Assembly (NCBI GenBank): GCA_947179485.1 | Contig: OX359246.1 | Span: forward strand, 19,344,001-19,408,000 | DNA length: 64,000 nucleotides | Direction of reading: 5' to 3' | Source of the DNA: Allacma fusca | Taxonomy: Eukaryota > Arthropoda > Collembola > Symphypleona > Sminthuridae | In this document: positions 26,050 through 36,672 of the stretch, piece by piece | How positions within the stretch are numbered: position 1 is the stretch's first letter | How the letters are laid out: every line of letters begins with the position of its first letter | Position numbers and translations under genes: made by a program | Notes under the pieces: generated by a model | The model's database searches: none | Told to the model about the DNA's origin: nothing | Seen by the model: the letters and a program-made list of their open reading frames with translations, nothing else

Positions 26050-26528
26050 ATGAGGAAAGCAATAGCGATCGGCGGTGCAAGCTTTTGCATTTTGTTATTG
26101 CAAGTGGCGGCGCTAAATTCTACAGAGGTTCTCAATAGCATAGAGGATAAATTCCGGCAGAAAGAAATGCATCAAAGTGATTTTGCTAGTAGCGGCAGCG
26201 AAATTATAGCAAGCGGGTTAGAGATTATTTTGAAAAAAATGTTGGCTCAGCAAAGCGGAGGGAATGATACCGGCAAAATGCACATGACTTGGGGTGGAGC
26301 AACATCGCAATCCGAAAACTGGATAAGTAAGTATAGAAATAGTAAAGGACACATTTATAATAGAAAGGCCTATTAGATTGTAATGCTACAACATGATGCT
26401 TCCTTTGAATAGTACTCCTGACTATACTGGTTCTGTATGTTCTTGCTAAGCTGTTGAAAGTAGGACGGGCAATCTACATAACCTGGAAAGAGGCGAGGGT
26501 AGCAAAGGAAGAAGAAACCGGCGGTTGA
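26050..26528 (+). CDS. Small type I membrane protein of the Polinton, two exons
   Basis: Exon 1 is 26050-26326 (ends before GTAAGT) and exon 2 is 26413-26528 (after AATAG), joined in phase to give 130 aa. Residues 1-22 (MRKAIAIGGASFCILLLQVA) form a signal peptide. A polar ectodomain of about 70 residues follows, then a hydrophobic segment LLTILVLYVLAKLL and a basic tail KVGRAIYITWKEARV. It starts only 73 bp from the coiled-coil gene on the opposite strand, so the two probably share a promoter. It lies just upstream of the polymerase. I recognise no family. A membrane protein would be unexpected in a naked icosahedral particle. Confidence 0.65.
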
Positions 26529-26569
26529 GTCAATGATTCATCCAGTCGTCCTATCACCCGGAAACCAGA

Positions 26570-29500
26570 ATGAGTGGCACAAGCGAACCACCGCAACCTA
26601 TTCGGGCCGGAGGGAATAATTCGGTAAGTATCAAATATTTTCCCTAGTTTAGTATACGGATTTATGCTCAACACAGATTTAGAACATAGTAACTAAAACT
26701 AAATTATTTAATTGCAGGTACTGAGGTGTTCTCTGCAAAATTGTCCGTTTTATTGCAGGTCTTACGTTAATTATGAGGGGCATTTGGAAAATAGGCATTT
26801 GTGCATGGACTGTGCTCACTATTATCCGGATCTGGACATTCATCAATGTTCAATGACCGGACAGCGCTTGGGTCATACTGATGCTGGTGAACAACTTGAC
26901 CTTACTGACTTTGTAGAGTTCAGCAGGAGTCATGGTGGTAGTATGGTCAGTTATAAATATAAACATGAGTTAAGCACCGCAGATGTAGAATCGACATTTG
27001 CGGTTGTAGCTCCGTCCGCCAAAAAGCTCCTAACTGAACTTTACCATATACATACTTTATCAAAGGTAGAAATTAGTATAGGCGTTGTTATGGAGAAGGA
27101 AATTGTAGAAGAGGATGGTAGTTTAAGTCTTAAACAAGCTACGGTTTATTTTAAGAGTCCTCATTACGAGCTTCAAACGGCTGGTTCAATTAACAGCATT
27201 CTTTTACAAAGTGCTTCGCAGATAATTGAAAAGAAAAATTCGTTTATAGAGAATGGTTCGTCCTGGAATCTAGTAAAAGTAAATTCCTTTGAAATTAAAA
27301 TAGGTGAAATTAGGTTGTTTATGAATTCGAGAGCTAGCGGGTATTTGGATATGCCCTTTAAATCTAGACAGGGATATATTAATTTTAAGAACAAAGATGC
27401 AAGATGCTTTCAATATTGTGTAGCAGCTAGCGTCTTTTATGAAGAGCAAAAGTTGGAAAATCAGAGGCTGGGAAAGGATAACAAGAATCTCGCCTCACAT
27501 AAAACTTGGGAAAAGTACATTTCTCGTTTTGATTTTTCCTGTATAACAGGTATGGTTAATATATATAATGACGTACCTAAGTTTGAAGGTATGAATGGCA
27601 TAGCAGTAAATATATTAAGCCATCGAGGTGACGCGGTAGTTATGATACGAAGCAGCTCACTTCGCACGGAAAAAGTAGTAAATCTATTCTTAATTCATAA
27701 GAAGGTTAGAAAGACTATTTCGTATCATTTGGCTTTAATTATATGCCTGAATAAGTTCCTTGGTTATCAAAGACCTACAAAAGCTTACTTTTGTGAGCAC
27801 TGTCTAAGATCCTTTGCATCAGTAAGAACATTATCAGAACACATTGAGAAATGCAAAAAAGGAATAGAAGTAGTTGAAACTTTTCCTAAGGAAGGAGAAA
27901 AGCTCAAATTTACAAGACCGGAACTAACCTTGCCATATCCCTACGTACTATACTGGGACTTTGAATGTTTTTCACAGGATGTATCAGACAAAAACATTCT
28001 AGGTCATTCTACAACTATAGAAACTAAATTTGAACCAGCTTCATATTCTCTATGCATTGTACACAGCAGTGCCACCACGCAGAGCATATATGCTCTGGAG
28101 TATTACGATGGAGACAACGTAGTAGCGCATTTCTTCGAACGTGTGTTTAGGCATGCAGAAGATATACTCTGGTCCATAAGAACAACGAATAATTTCATCG
28201 TTCCAACCTCCGCAGAAACTGAGCGTCACAACAATGCGAGCCATTGTGATTTTTGCAATCGTGAGTTTACGCAATCCCAAGACACAGAGTTCAGTTCAAT
28301 TCGTGTCAACATTGATGATGCGGGAACCCTGCTTACACGCAATGCAGAAAAGAACGAAACCAATGAACACGCTGCAGCAGGCAAAAGGGTAACAAAAACC
28401 TATCACCATTGTCATCAGTCTGGTAAGTATCTAAATACGTTATGTGTAGGCTGTAACTTAAAAGTTAAATACAAACACGAACTTGTCTGCATAGCGCATA
28501 ATGCAGCCGGTTTTGATTTTCATTTGCTAATAAAGCATTTAGAAAACCCCATATTTGATGTCAAGGACATTTCCATAATATCTAAGAACTCGGAAAAATT
28601 TGTGCAGCTTGAGATACCTGCGCGCGACAGGTATGTTCCCAGACTCAACTTTCAGTACAACACGGCGCACAAAGCGGTTGGTGGCTGGGCAGGGAATAGG
28701 AAGGTAAAACTAAGATTCATTGATTCGTGTCAGTTTTTGCAAAATAGTTTAGGTAGTTTAGCTGCAGCACTTAAAAAAGAAAATGCCAGCACGCTGAAGT
28801 TGATACGGGATAGCATTCCATACATCCTTGAAACAGTTGGTGAACCATCATCAAAGAAGCTAAAAGTAGATCTAAATGATGAGACAGTTAACTTGTTGTT
28901 TGAGAAACTAGCATTTCCCTACAGATATCTGTCATCGAAAGAAGTTTTGACTGCGAATCATCCTATTCCAAGTAGACAACACTTCGACAATGACCTTTGT
29001 AATGATACGTGCACAGACGAAGAGTGGGAAAGAGTGGGGAAGGTGTGTGAGGCATTTAATATTCGCGACTTCAAGCAATTTACAAGACTTTACACAATTA
29101 TCGATACTGTACTGTTAGCAGTAATTTGGGAAAATTTTAGACGTAATGGAATTGAAATGTATGGGCTAGACCCGACCTATATGTGCACAGGAAGCGGGTA
29201 TTCCTGGCAGTGTTTCTTGTTTAAGACTAAAGCTGAAGTGGAATATGTTCGAGATAGTAGTATGATAAAATTTTTATCACAAGGTATCCGAGGGGGTACA
29301 ACTTTTTGCACGCGAAAAATCCAGACAGCAAACAATGAGCTAAATTCTGAACATTATGACTCGGAAAAAGAAAGGACACATATTATTTATCTAGATAAAG
29401 TTAGCCTGTACGCTACAGCGTTGTTAGATAAATTTCCGTATTCAAACTACAAGTGGGTGGAGAAGCAGGAACTGGATGCTATAGATTGGACCTCGTACGA

Positions 29501-30701
29501 CGGAGTGGATGACAAGGGATACATACTTCAAGTTACGTTAGGCTACCCGAACGATGTACAAGACAAGACAGTTGATTTACCACTTGCACCTGAGAAACGG
29601 TTGATACAAGTAGATGAGCTGAGTGCAAATCAACAGCGAGTAATGAACAGTCTGGGAAACAGTACAAAAAAATCGTTCCTTTCACAGCCTCGTCTAATGC
29701 TGCACTGCTACAACAGAGAAGAATATACCGTACATTACAAGGCGTTGAAATATTATTTGCAAATGGGACTGACATTACTAGAAATTCATAAGGGTATTTC
29801 GTTTACCGAGAAGGCGTACTTCCGAGACTATATTCAGTTTAATATTGATCGCAGGAAGGTTGCAAGAAGTGAATCTATGCGTAAGTTTTTGAAAGATCAA
29901 AACAACAATGCCTATGGGAAGTGCCTTCAATCCAATAAAAATAATAATCGGATAAAATTTTGTAGTTCTAGAGCACAAAGTCGCCACCTCCTTTCAAAAC
30001 CAGAGTGTGTAGACTTTATGCCCGTAACTGAAAATGTTAGCATTGTAATGCTTCAGCCGAAGAAAGTTATAATGAACAAACCTACGGCCGCCGGGTTTAC
30101 TGTCCTAGACCTTGCTAAAGTTATATTCTATCAGGGTTACTATCAACAGCTAAAGCGTGTTTTTGGTGAACGTATCTACAATCTATACATGGACACTGAT
30201 TCCAGTATATCCATCATTAAAGACCCTGAAAATAGACTGTGGCTCGACCTAGTAAAGAATCGTCAATATTTCGATTTCTCCAAAATTCCAGAGAATCATG
30301 AATTTTTTAAGTTGTTTGCCCATATACCAGATCTGAGAATGATGAACGCTGGAGAGTCAGGTAAATGGAAAATCGAGTCGCTAAATATATCCGAGGTCGT
30401 GACGCTAAAGTCCAAGCAGTACTCGATACTTTATTCTAACAAGGACGAGGAAATGAAAGCCAAAGGAATTCCTTCCTCGTCCTTAAAATTATTTTCTCAT
30501 CAGAAATATAAAGATGTAGTTTTAGAAAATAGTATTGTTAAGATGAATGTGAAGTACATTCGCAGTGTAAAGCATACTCTGTATTTTATTAGTGTTAATA
30601 AAATTGGATTTCATAGCTTGGATGTATATAGAATTTATCCAGACCCTTCAGATATTAACTTTAGTTTGCCCTTGGGGCATTATAAGCTGAAAAATGTATG
30701 A
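26570..30701 (+). CDS. polB: Protein-primed family B DNA polymerase (Polinton)
   Basis: It copies the element from terminal-protein-bound ends. A small first exon, 26570-26623 (MSGTSEPPQPIRAGGNNS), splices at GTAAGT to an exon starting at 26718 after TTGCAG, giving 1345 aa. The N-terminal third carries Cys/His clusters: one at the start of exon 2 (CSLQNC...CMDC...HQC) and a C2H2 finger near residue 376 (CEHCLRSF). Exonuclease motifs follow: WDFE near 432, HNAAGFD near 611, YTIID near 812. Polymerase motif A is DKVSLY near 910, B is NNNAYGK near 1079 and C is YMDTDS near 1175. All catalytic aspartates are present. AATAAA follows at about 30719. Confidence 0.95.
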
Positions 30702-31030
30702 ATGCAATTTAAAAGTGGAATAAAATATACGATGTAAAATGTGCAAATAGTTAATTTTCTGAACCCGGTGCACCTTATTTCTAAAGGCTATTACCCATGA
30801 AGTGATATTAAACGTACCATAAATGCACGCTCCCTTTAATGAATCTAATATATGCATAAGGATACATGAAAGTATAACAATAACCTATAACTCGTAATCA
30901 TGATTGAATTTTCGAAACAAACATTTTATTTTCACACAAACACATATGTACAATATAAATCGCAAATAAGCAAGTACGCAAATACACCTTTACAATAATG
31001 AGTATATATTTACAAAATGTTACAGTTGCT
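30702..31030. other. Convergent 3' ends of the polymerase and the minus-strand block
   Basis: No gene is seen. The plus-strand AATAAA at about 30719 serves the polymerase. A minus-strand AATAAA near 30922-30930 probably ends the transcript of the 238-aa gene. Confidence 0.6.
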
Positions 31031-31747
31031 TCACACGTCCATGACTAGATCTTTTTCTTCCGCGTCCAAAGTAGACTCGGACGATAAATACGACTCCAAA
31101 TTTCGCATCCCCTGCAACTTCAGGTAGAGCGTAGGCCCAAGCCAATTTTTGAATTTCAAGGCAAGTGCGTCACTGATGGGGCGGTTGATCAGCAGCTCGT
31201 ACGACCCTAGAATCCGGTTAAACACAAGTCTTGCCCGGACAGATGAACTCTCAAAATCGGGTGTCTTCCAAAAATCCTTTTTGGAATCTGGGGAGTGATA
31301 TGCTCTCAAGGGATCCTTGTCAAAGAAAGGAATCAAGTCGTCAAAGCTCCGACCTTGTATGGGATGCACTGTCAATTGGTCGAGTAGTTCTCCCAGGAAC
31401 TGCAAAAGGTGTTTTCCCTCGTTCTGCGAAAAGTTGACTGTAGTTACGCCTCCTGTTCGGTTGCGACGTCCCAGGTGCACAAAAGTGCACCTATGCCGGT
31501 CGTTAAAGGCTGAACGCACCAACGTCTCGCTGTCAATAAAGTAGGAGTCTTTTGCGTTCTCGAAAAAGTTCCAAGTAAACGGCGACTCGTCCTTGTAGGA
31601 AGTAGCAACAGCAGCAGGAGATGATACTGATGATGATAGACTAGAGTCGAATGGCTTCAACTTTGGCCTAGTTCTCTTTTCACTTGCCTTCCCTCCATTC
31701 GCACTTTCGTTAAAACGACGTTCCAGATAAAACTTACTCATTTTCAC
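31031..31747 (-). CDS. Unknown Polinton protein, 238 aa
   Basis: A single open frame of 238 aa without a recognisable domain. It starts with a basic, Ser-rich N-terminus (RTRPKLKPFDSSLSSS) and continues as a mixed globular sequence with an acidic tail (DAEEKDLVMDV). A minus-strand TATA box lies 80 bp upstream at 31827-31834, so it is probably transcribed apart from the integrase, whose stop is 256 bp upstream. A second ATG two codons in could be the real start. The function is not inferred. Confidence 0.7.
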   Translation of the reverse strand: MKMSKFYLERRFNESANGGKASEKRTRPKLKPFDSSLSSSVSSPAAVATSYKDESPFTWNFFENAKDSYFIDSETLVRSAFNDRHRCTFVHLGRRNRTGGVTTVNFSQNEGKHLLQFLGELLDQLTVHPIQGRSFDDLIPFFDKDPLRAYHSPDSKKDFWKTPDFESSSVRARLVFNRILGSYELLINRPISDALALKFKNWLGPTLYLKLQGMRNLESYLSSESTLDAEEKDLVMDV

Positions 31748-31826
31748 AAGATGTAAAATTTTCAGAGGTACGGCCAGGATAATGTCAGATGAAGAAATGA
31801 GAGACTGGCGATGATGTTTAGAGGGT

Positions 31827-31834
31827 CTTATATA
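31827..31834 (-). promoter_or_regulatory. TATA box for the 238-aa gene
   Basis: TATATAAG on the minus strand, about 80 bp upstream of the ATG, in the spacer after the integrase gene. Confidence 0.55.
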
Positions 31835-32003
31835 CTTTAGGCAAAAGCATTAATTGACTTAGAGCATCCTTGAATATCACGACTATTGGGGGATTATCCG
31901 ACACTTGACCGGACACTAGGACGTTCTATGCATAGAACGAAGTGACCCATTTTGGTATTATTTATACTATTACTATACTGGTATAATTTATCAGTTGCTT
32001 TAG

Positions 32004-32984
32004 TTATATTGCACTGACTTTGGGAACATATTTTGCCTCATCGGCTGTAGTCACCAAGTTTAAATCATAGTCATAATACTGACCTGCAATTTCCTCACCC
32101 GACATATCTACAATCTTATATGTATAGGGAAAGTTTTGCGTCAATACCTCTGATATTTTAAACAATTCCCTACTGTAATTCTCAGCATATCCCTTCTCAA
32201 ACAATAATTTTGCTCGAGAAATTCTGACGACGTCACCTACGACTAGCTTTGGAGGAGGCCTTGGGAGTTTAGCCTCCTCCAGGTGACGTCTGTACAGGTA
32301 TCGCCAAGTGTCAAAAGCATTCTTGACATTTATTTCGTTGGGCGCTCGCCCAATTGAACTATGAAATGAATTGTTATAGGTATTGGTAAAGTCCTGCAAA
32401 ACCCTGCTGATATTTTTCGTGTTGTTTTGCGTCATGAAGCGTTGTAGTTTTGCGAAAAGCGTGCGTATGAAACGCTCAGCTATCGAAGCCTTAACTATTG
32501 AATATATATGATAAGGCTTAATATCGTTCTTTTCAAGGAACGATGTGAATGCAGAGGACACAAACTCTTTCCCCCTATCGCTAAAGAGATACATAGGCTT
32601 CGCCTTTGCTTCTTTGAACACAGAAGTGAAGGCTTGTATCATTGACTCGGAGTTCTTGTTCTTTATAAGTCTAGTGTAGGCCTTCTTACTGAAACTGTCT
32701 ACGACAATTAGGACAAAAAAATTGCACTCATTATATGGTGCGATATTTTCAATGTCTTTAAGATCGGAGCTCCAAACTTCGTTAATAAAGTGCACCATAA
32801 TGCGCCGGCGTTTGTATTTACGCCTGACCTGCTTGTGTAGGGAATAACCGTCCAGTTTTCTCAACTCCCGACTAACCACATCTTTATCTTTGAATTCCGG
32901 ATGGTTGCGAAGAAACCCTGAGATACCCGAGAAGGCTCCAGCCAATCTCTGGTCTAAATAACTGGACTTTACAAGCTGTGACAT
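32004..32984 (-). CDS. int: Retroviral-type integrase (Polinton)
   Basis: It inserts the element into host DNA, producing the 6-bp TSD. The 326-aa product has the rve catalytic core with D74 (WSSD), D136 (LFSDRGKEF) and E170 (ASIAERFIRT), and a C-terminal SH3-like segment (VVGDVVRISRAKLLFEKGY). The start chosen is the ATG that overlaps the upstream stop codon as TGATG; an in-frame TTG just before it is not needed. The catalytic triad is complete. It is downstream of two small genes and the ATPase in a tightly packed minus-strand block. Confidence 0.95.
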   Translation of the reverse strand: MSQLVKSSYLDQRLAGAFSGISGFLRNHPEFKDKDVVSRELRKLDGYSLHKQVRRKYKRRRIMVHFINEVWSSDLKDIENIAPYNECNFFVLIVVDSFSKKAYTRLIKNKNSESMIQAFTSVFKEAKAKPMYLFSDRGKEFVSSAFTSFLEKNDIKPYHIYSIVKASIAERFIRTLFAKLQRFMTQNNTKNISRVLQDFTNTYNNSFHSSIGRAPNEINVKNAFDTWRYLYRRHLEEAKLPRPPPKLVVGDVVRISRAKLLFEKGYAENYSRELFKISEVLTQNFPYTYKIVDMSGEEIAGQYYDYDLNLVTTADEAKYVPKVSAI

Positions 32985-33463
32985 CAACGATAGTAATAGC
33001 GGTACTTTGGTTTGGACGGATGTTTTTTAATTTTCCTTGCACCCCCTCCTTTTTGTTTGCGGGGGCGTAGTACACGCCGCCTCGTCTCCTCTACTTTCTC
33101 AGATTGAACGACTGGTGTTTCTTCAACTAAACTAGCAGCATCCTTCAGGGAATCGTCGGGCAGATCGGCTTTTCCTTGCCGCTCTTCTTTTGGCCAGTCT
33201 AAATCCTCGAAAGCCTTCCACTCTGGCTCAAGTTGTCTCTTCTTAAGTTTACAACAGCAAACGTGATGAGGTGTGTGCTTCGTTACGTCTGTTGGTGTAC
33301 TTAATTCATCTGACTTAGATTCAGGTTTTTCTATTTTCTCTATCTCCTTCTCATTATGCTTTGATTCTTCGCCACCTTGACTGGTCTCAGCGGGGTCGTG
33401 AGCAGCAAGTTTCATTAGTTTATCGTATAAGGAGGGCTCAATCACTCGCATCACCTTTGCCAT
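32984..33463 (-). CDS. Small basic Polinton protein, 159 aa
   Basis: It begins MAKVMRVIEPSLYDKLMKLA, followed by a charged, Glu/Lys-rich and probably disordered middle with the cluster HHVCCCKLKKR. The basic C-terminus (RRRVLRPRKQKGGGARKIKK) ends in KYRYYYR. Its start lies inside the preceding gene (26-nt overlap) and its stop overlaps the integrase ATG by one base. A nucleic-acid-binding virion component is possible but not shown. Confidence 0.7.
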   Translation of the reverse strand: MAKVMRVIEPSLYDKLMKLAAHDPAETSQGGEESKHNEKEIEKIEKPESKSDELSTPTDVTKHTPHHVCCCKLKKRQLEPEWKAFEDLDWPKEERQGKADLPDDSLKDAASLVEETPVVQSEKVEETRRRVLRPRKQKGGGARKIKKHPSKPKYRYYYR

Positions 33464-33764
33464 TGCTACATATGATGCTTAAAACCTCACCGATTAATAC
33501 ATGCAGCACGATTTCGGCAAGTGCCGCCCTGACGAATCTAGACTTTCTAACCAAGTCCTGTTTTAGCACGGTAGAATTCCGTAAACCTGTCAGAGAATAT
33601 GTCCGTGGGAGAAAAAGGTTTAAGTTAGCGAGACACTCCACTACTGTCTTTAGATCCTCCTGGTCGCAGCTATTAATAATTTCTTTAAATGACTTTGTGC
33701 TGGAAAGGGCGAGCGTATGAATAAGTTTTATCCGTTTTTCAAACCTGCTGGAGTTATTATGCAT
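33438..33764 (-). CDS. Small Polinton protein, 108 aa
   Basis: A predicted helical protein of 108 aa with the pattern KSFKEIINSCDQEDLKTVVE followed by a basic, hydrophobic C-terminal half. Short proteins of this general pattern sit between the ATPase and integrase in other Polintons and adintoviruses, but I assign no function. It starts 6 nt after the ATPase stop and overlaps the next gene by 26 nt in another frame, the only substantial overlap in the block. Confidence 0.65.
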   Translation of the reverse strand: MHNNSSRFEKRIKLIHTLALSSTKSFKEIINSCDQEDLKTVVECLANLNLFLPRTYSLTGLRNSTVLKQDLVRKSRFVRAALAEIVLHVLIGEVLSIICSNGKGDASD

Positions 33765-33770
33765 TCTAAC

Positions 33771-34427
33771 TCATTTGGGTGCGAAAACAAGGCAGCTCTC
33801 CAAGGGGAACAGCTCTGACCTTACCCAGTACTTGTACTGTCGATGCTTGGGGTGAAGGTCCAAAATAATATAGCCATAGTCTCTAGCTGTAACAGCCTTC
33901 ATGTACGCCTCTTGCAAAAATGCGACTTGTCCAGGACAAATTTGCTTTGCGATTGATGTAATAGTGGACCTGTCACGTCTCGAATCAAACAGACACGTCC
34001 ATTGCGTGTTGATATTAATGTCTCGCATCCCCTTAGCGTAACTATTTTGAAGTATTAGTATAATTGACGCTCCCCTATGATGTGAATGCTTTGTGAAAAA
34101 TCGGGTCACCAAGTCATTTGATGCACCTTTTGCGATTTCACTTTGCTGATCGTCAACTACAATTAGGCAGGGGTCACTAGCCAACTCCTCAATGTCGTTG
34201 ATGCTAGTTGTAAATATTATATTTGAATCCTCCTGCTGTAGTTTATGAAAGCTAGTCTGATAATCTGAATACACATATATGACCTTTTCAATGGGTACGT
34301 CGAATACCTCATTCCTTCTGCGGATTATTTCCATAGCCAGGACTGATTTCCCACTTCCAGTGGGACCTTGAAGTGTTGCCGTGCAGGGGTGCGCCAGCTT
34401 AAACTCAATGAAATCCATCTTTCCCAC
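33771..34427 (-). CDS. A32-like / FtsK-HerA packaging ATPase
   Basis: This is the genome-packaging ATPase typical of Polintons and related dsDNA viruses, expected to pump DNA into preformed capsids. The product is 218 aa with Walker A GPTGSGKS at residues 21-28 and Walker B LIVVDDQQ with D92 and D93. A later Gln/Asn-rich segment (ILILQNSY) fits sensor I. The length is normal for the family. Its 5' spacer (34428-34645) has no gene but contains a 19-nt motif shared with the right arm (see findings). Confidence 0.93.
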   Translation of the reverse strand: MGKMDFIEFKLAHPCTATLQGPTGSGKSVLAMEIIRRRNEVFDVPIEKVIYVYSDYQTSFHKLQQEDSNIIFTTSINDIEELASDPCLIVVDDQQSEIAKGASNDLVTRFFTKHSHHRGASIILILQNSYAKGMRDININTQWTCLFDSRRDRSTITSIAKQICPGQVAFLQEAYMKAVTARDYGYIILDLHPKHRQYKYWVRSELFPLESCLVFAPK

Positions 34428-34645
34428 TCTACTTACTATGCAGTACTAACGTCAGTTTTTCGAATACCAGAGCATTTACAAAATTTAATTAAAAATGTTT
34501 TATTCGGTTAAATTTATTAGAGTATTAGTTGAAAATTATTTATGGTAAATATAGTGCAAGCTTATAATAAGTTTCATCAGTAGCAATTACAGTGTTAAAA
34601 TATACATGTTTACACGGATTGGTCAAATAGGTGTGGTGTGGAACT

Positions 34646-35185
34646 TTACTGTTTTTTACACCTTAAATCGTACACAAGCGAAACGCAAGTTTGAATTTTG
34701 CGATCAATGTTATAAATTCCCCGTTCCTGCAAGTTGGGAATGTTGCGAACAAACTTTTGCACAAAATGCTCATTGCCCGTCAGATTCGAATTGAACAGTC
34801 TAAGAATTTTTTCGTAGGGCACACCCAAACTACGAAGGTAGGAAAAGTATAGGCAAAAGTGTCCGCATGTATCGGAAAACTGGCTTTGTATGGGCAAACA
34901 GTTTTCCTTAATGAGCTTCCCTCGAGGACGCTGCACATTCCGATAATAAGATCTGGGTTTGCCAAACGAATCAAAGTATTCGTACGCACTTGGCGACAAT
35001 AGAAAAAATGCAATCCAGTGTTTGCCTCTGTCGGGAGCTAGGTCTGTGTTTACTATAAATATACACGGATAGCTCTTAATTTCCTGCTCAAGCACACGGT
35101 CGGCGGACACAACAAAGTATTGAGTCTCACACTTCCGTGTGCTCAGAAGTAGACGCAGGCCCTCGAGCAAGGAATGAGTATTCAT
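34646..35185 (-). CDS. Adenain-like cysteine protease (maturation protease)
   Basis: A Ulp1/adenain-type protease expected to process capsid proteins. From the ATG at 35185 (two bases after the capsid stop, TAGGATG) the product is 179 aa. The triad is visible: H56 (GKHWIAFF), D72 (YFDSFG) and C107 (DTCGHFCLYF), with the oxyanion Gln at Q100. The frame stays open upstream to 35221, overlapping the capsid gene, but the shorter start suits the tight junctions elsewhere. The C-terminal 20 residues are variable. Confidence 0.92.
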   Translation of the reverse strand: MNTHSLLEGLRLLLSTRKCETQYFVVSADRVLEQEIKSYPCIFIVNTDLAPDRGKHWIAFFLLSPSAYEYFDSFGKPRSYYRNVQRPRGKLIKENCLPIQSQFSDTCGHFCLYFSYLRSLGVPYEKILRLFNSNLTGNEHFVQKFVRNIPNLQERGIYNIDRKIQTCVSLVYDLRCKKQ

Positions 35186-35186
35186 C

Positions 35187-36670
35187 CTAGTGATCGAATA
35201 TGACTTGCTTGTTGCCGTCAATTTCTACAATTGACTGATACTGGGTGTAGATAACGACGTTCACCGGCTCGTCCAAAGGTTCCCGGAACTTCAGCTGCAC
35301 CTTGACCTGTCCACGTCTGTTTACACTGAGGGCGTTTCCACTGTTAGGCAGCAGCTCCACAGCAGTCAGTACGTTACCTGTAAATGTAACGTAAATTATA
35401 TGTCAAGTAGTCCGTTCCACTCTTTAGTCCAAGTTAAAGTTAACTAGTATATATAATTTAATTTACACTTACCAGCAGTAAACGTGTCCCGATTTATGCC
35501 GTTGCCCAACGCAGCGTTCCCGGCTGTCTTTTCTAATGACCGCACAGCGAGTAGGAAGTCGTCAACTCCAGAGTAGACTGTTACTTCCTTGCCAGCCACG
35601 GTTGCAGTGCGCGCCTTCCTAAAGTTGAAGGGGAATGTGCGATGCTCAACGGTCTCGCCATTCCACGTAAACCCTAGCTCGGACAAGTTCTTGTCCACAT
35701 AATTAAAGGGGGACTTGCTAAGCTTGCCTAGGAATGCAATGCTTGGCACTATTCCCAGGACAAGTACACGAGGGATTTTTCCAAATACTACGGAATCCGT
35801 AGTTACGCTGGTCAGTCCCTGAGCTATTGTAAAGGTTTTCAGTTCTACCTCTGTTGTTGGGTACTTGAATGTATGCCCTAAACTCAGCTGGTGACGATGT
35901 GCATCTATAATGGGTTTGGATATAACCCTCTTTGATGCATAGTAGACCGCGTTGGTGATTTGATAGTTGTAGGGGCAGCCATTGAATCCTGCTTTGGTGT
36001 CATAAGCAGCCGTCAAGCATAGCTCGGGAAGGTTCCTCCGGAGAACTATGCGAATTTCCGAATTACTTGGGAGGTAGCGATTTTGGTTGAAAATGTTTGC
36101 AACCAAGCTGCCAAGTAATGTGAAGGGTTGCGAACCTTTAGTCTTGTTAAAGCGTAATGCAAAACCGGCATCTGCCGTAGTATAAGCTTCCGGTTTGCTA
36201 TTGGGATAATAAAACTCATTTAGCAACCTCCCCTTCTTCTCCGCGGGGCTTGAGGCAAGTAACCTTTGGAGGTAGGCTACTTGTGCATAGTGATTTCCAG
36301 AGTCCGAGACCAGCTGTCCATTCAGGTAGATTTCCAAATTGGAAAACATTGTTTGAAAGAAGAGGTTTGAGGGGGCGACAACGTCATTGTCATCACAAAG
36401 TGTTCCATCTTGCTTAACTATTCTACAAGTCAACGACAGGAATGAGTCTGCAGGGTCAAAATATCCCGAAGAGTCCAGCTGGATGAGAAACTCCAGAGGA
36501 TTGTACGACTCCTTAATGCTTACAAGAGGAAAAGCTTGTATGTAGTCACTGCTAAGTTGGGTCGTAAGATCCGTAGGTGGAAGCTCAAATAGTTGCACCT
36601 CTGAGCGTGCACTTTGTTGCGACCCCTCGTAAACTGTTGGCTTCTCCTGAAACACGGCGTTAAGGTCCAT
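35187..36670 (-). CDS. Polinton major capsid protein (hexon-like), spliced
   Basis: The double-jelly-roll capsid protein that would build the icosahedral shell. Exon 1 is 36670-35473 and exon 2 is 35377-35187, separated by a 95-nt intron with GTAAGT and TTTACAG. The joined frame gives 462 aa. Exon 2 ends with YTQYQSIVEIDGNK followed by VIFDH, the kind of C-terminal strand seen in capsid proteins of this group. Without splicing the frame would stop seven codons after the donor and lose about 60 residues. The start is the ATG after TAATA at the end of the Arg-rich gene; the frame is open 9 codons further upstream. Family by overall resemblance, position and neighbours. Confidence 0.88.
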
Positions 36671-36672
36671 TA

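Noticed and set aside
26712..26717. Polymerase starting at the TTG at 26712
   Set aside because: These bases are the TTGCAG splice acceptor; an ATG exon at 26570-26623 joins in phase.
35186..35221. Protease start at 35221 inside the capsid gene
   Set aside because: Possible, but the ATG at 35185 just after the capsid stop fits the other junctions and leaves all catalytic motifs.
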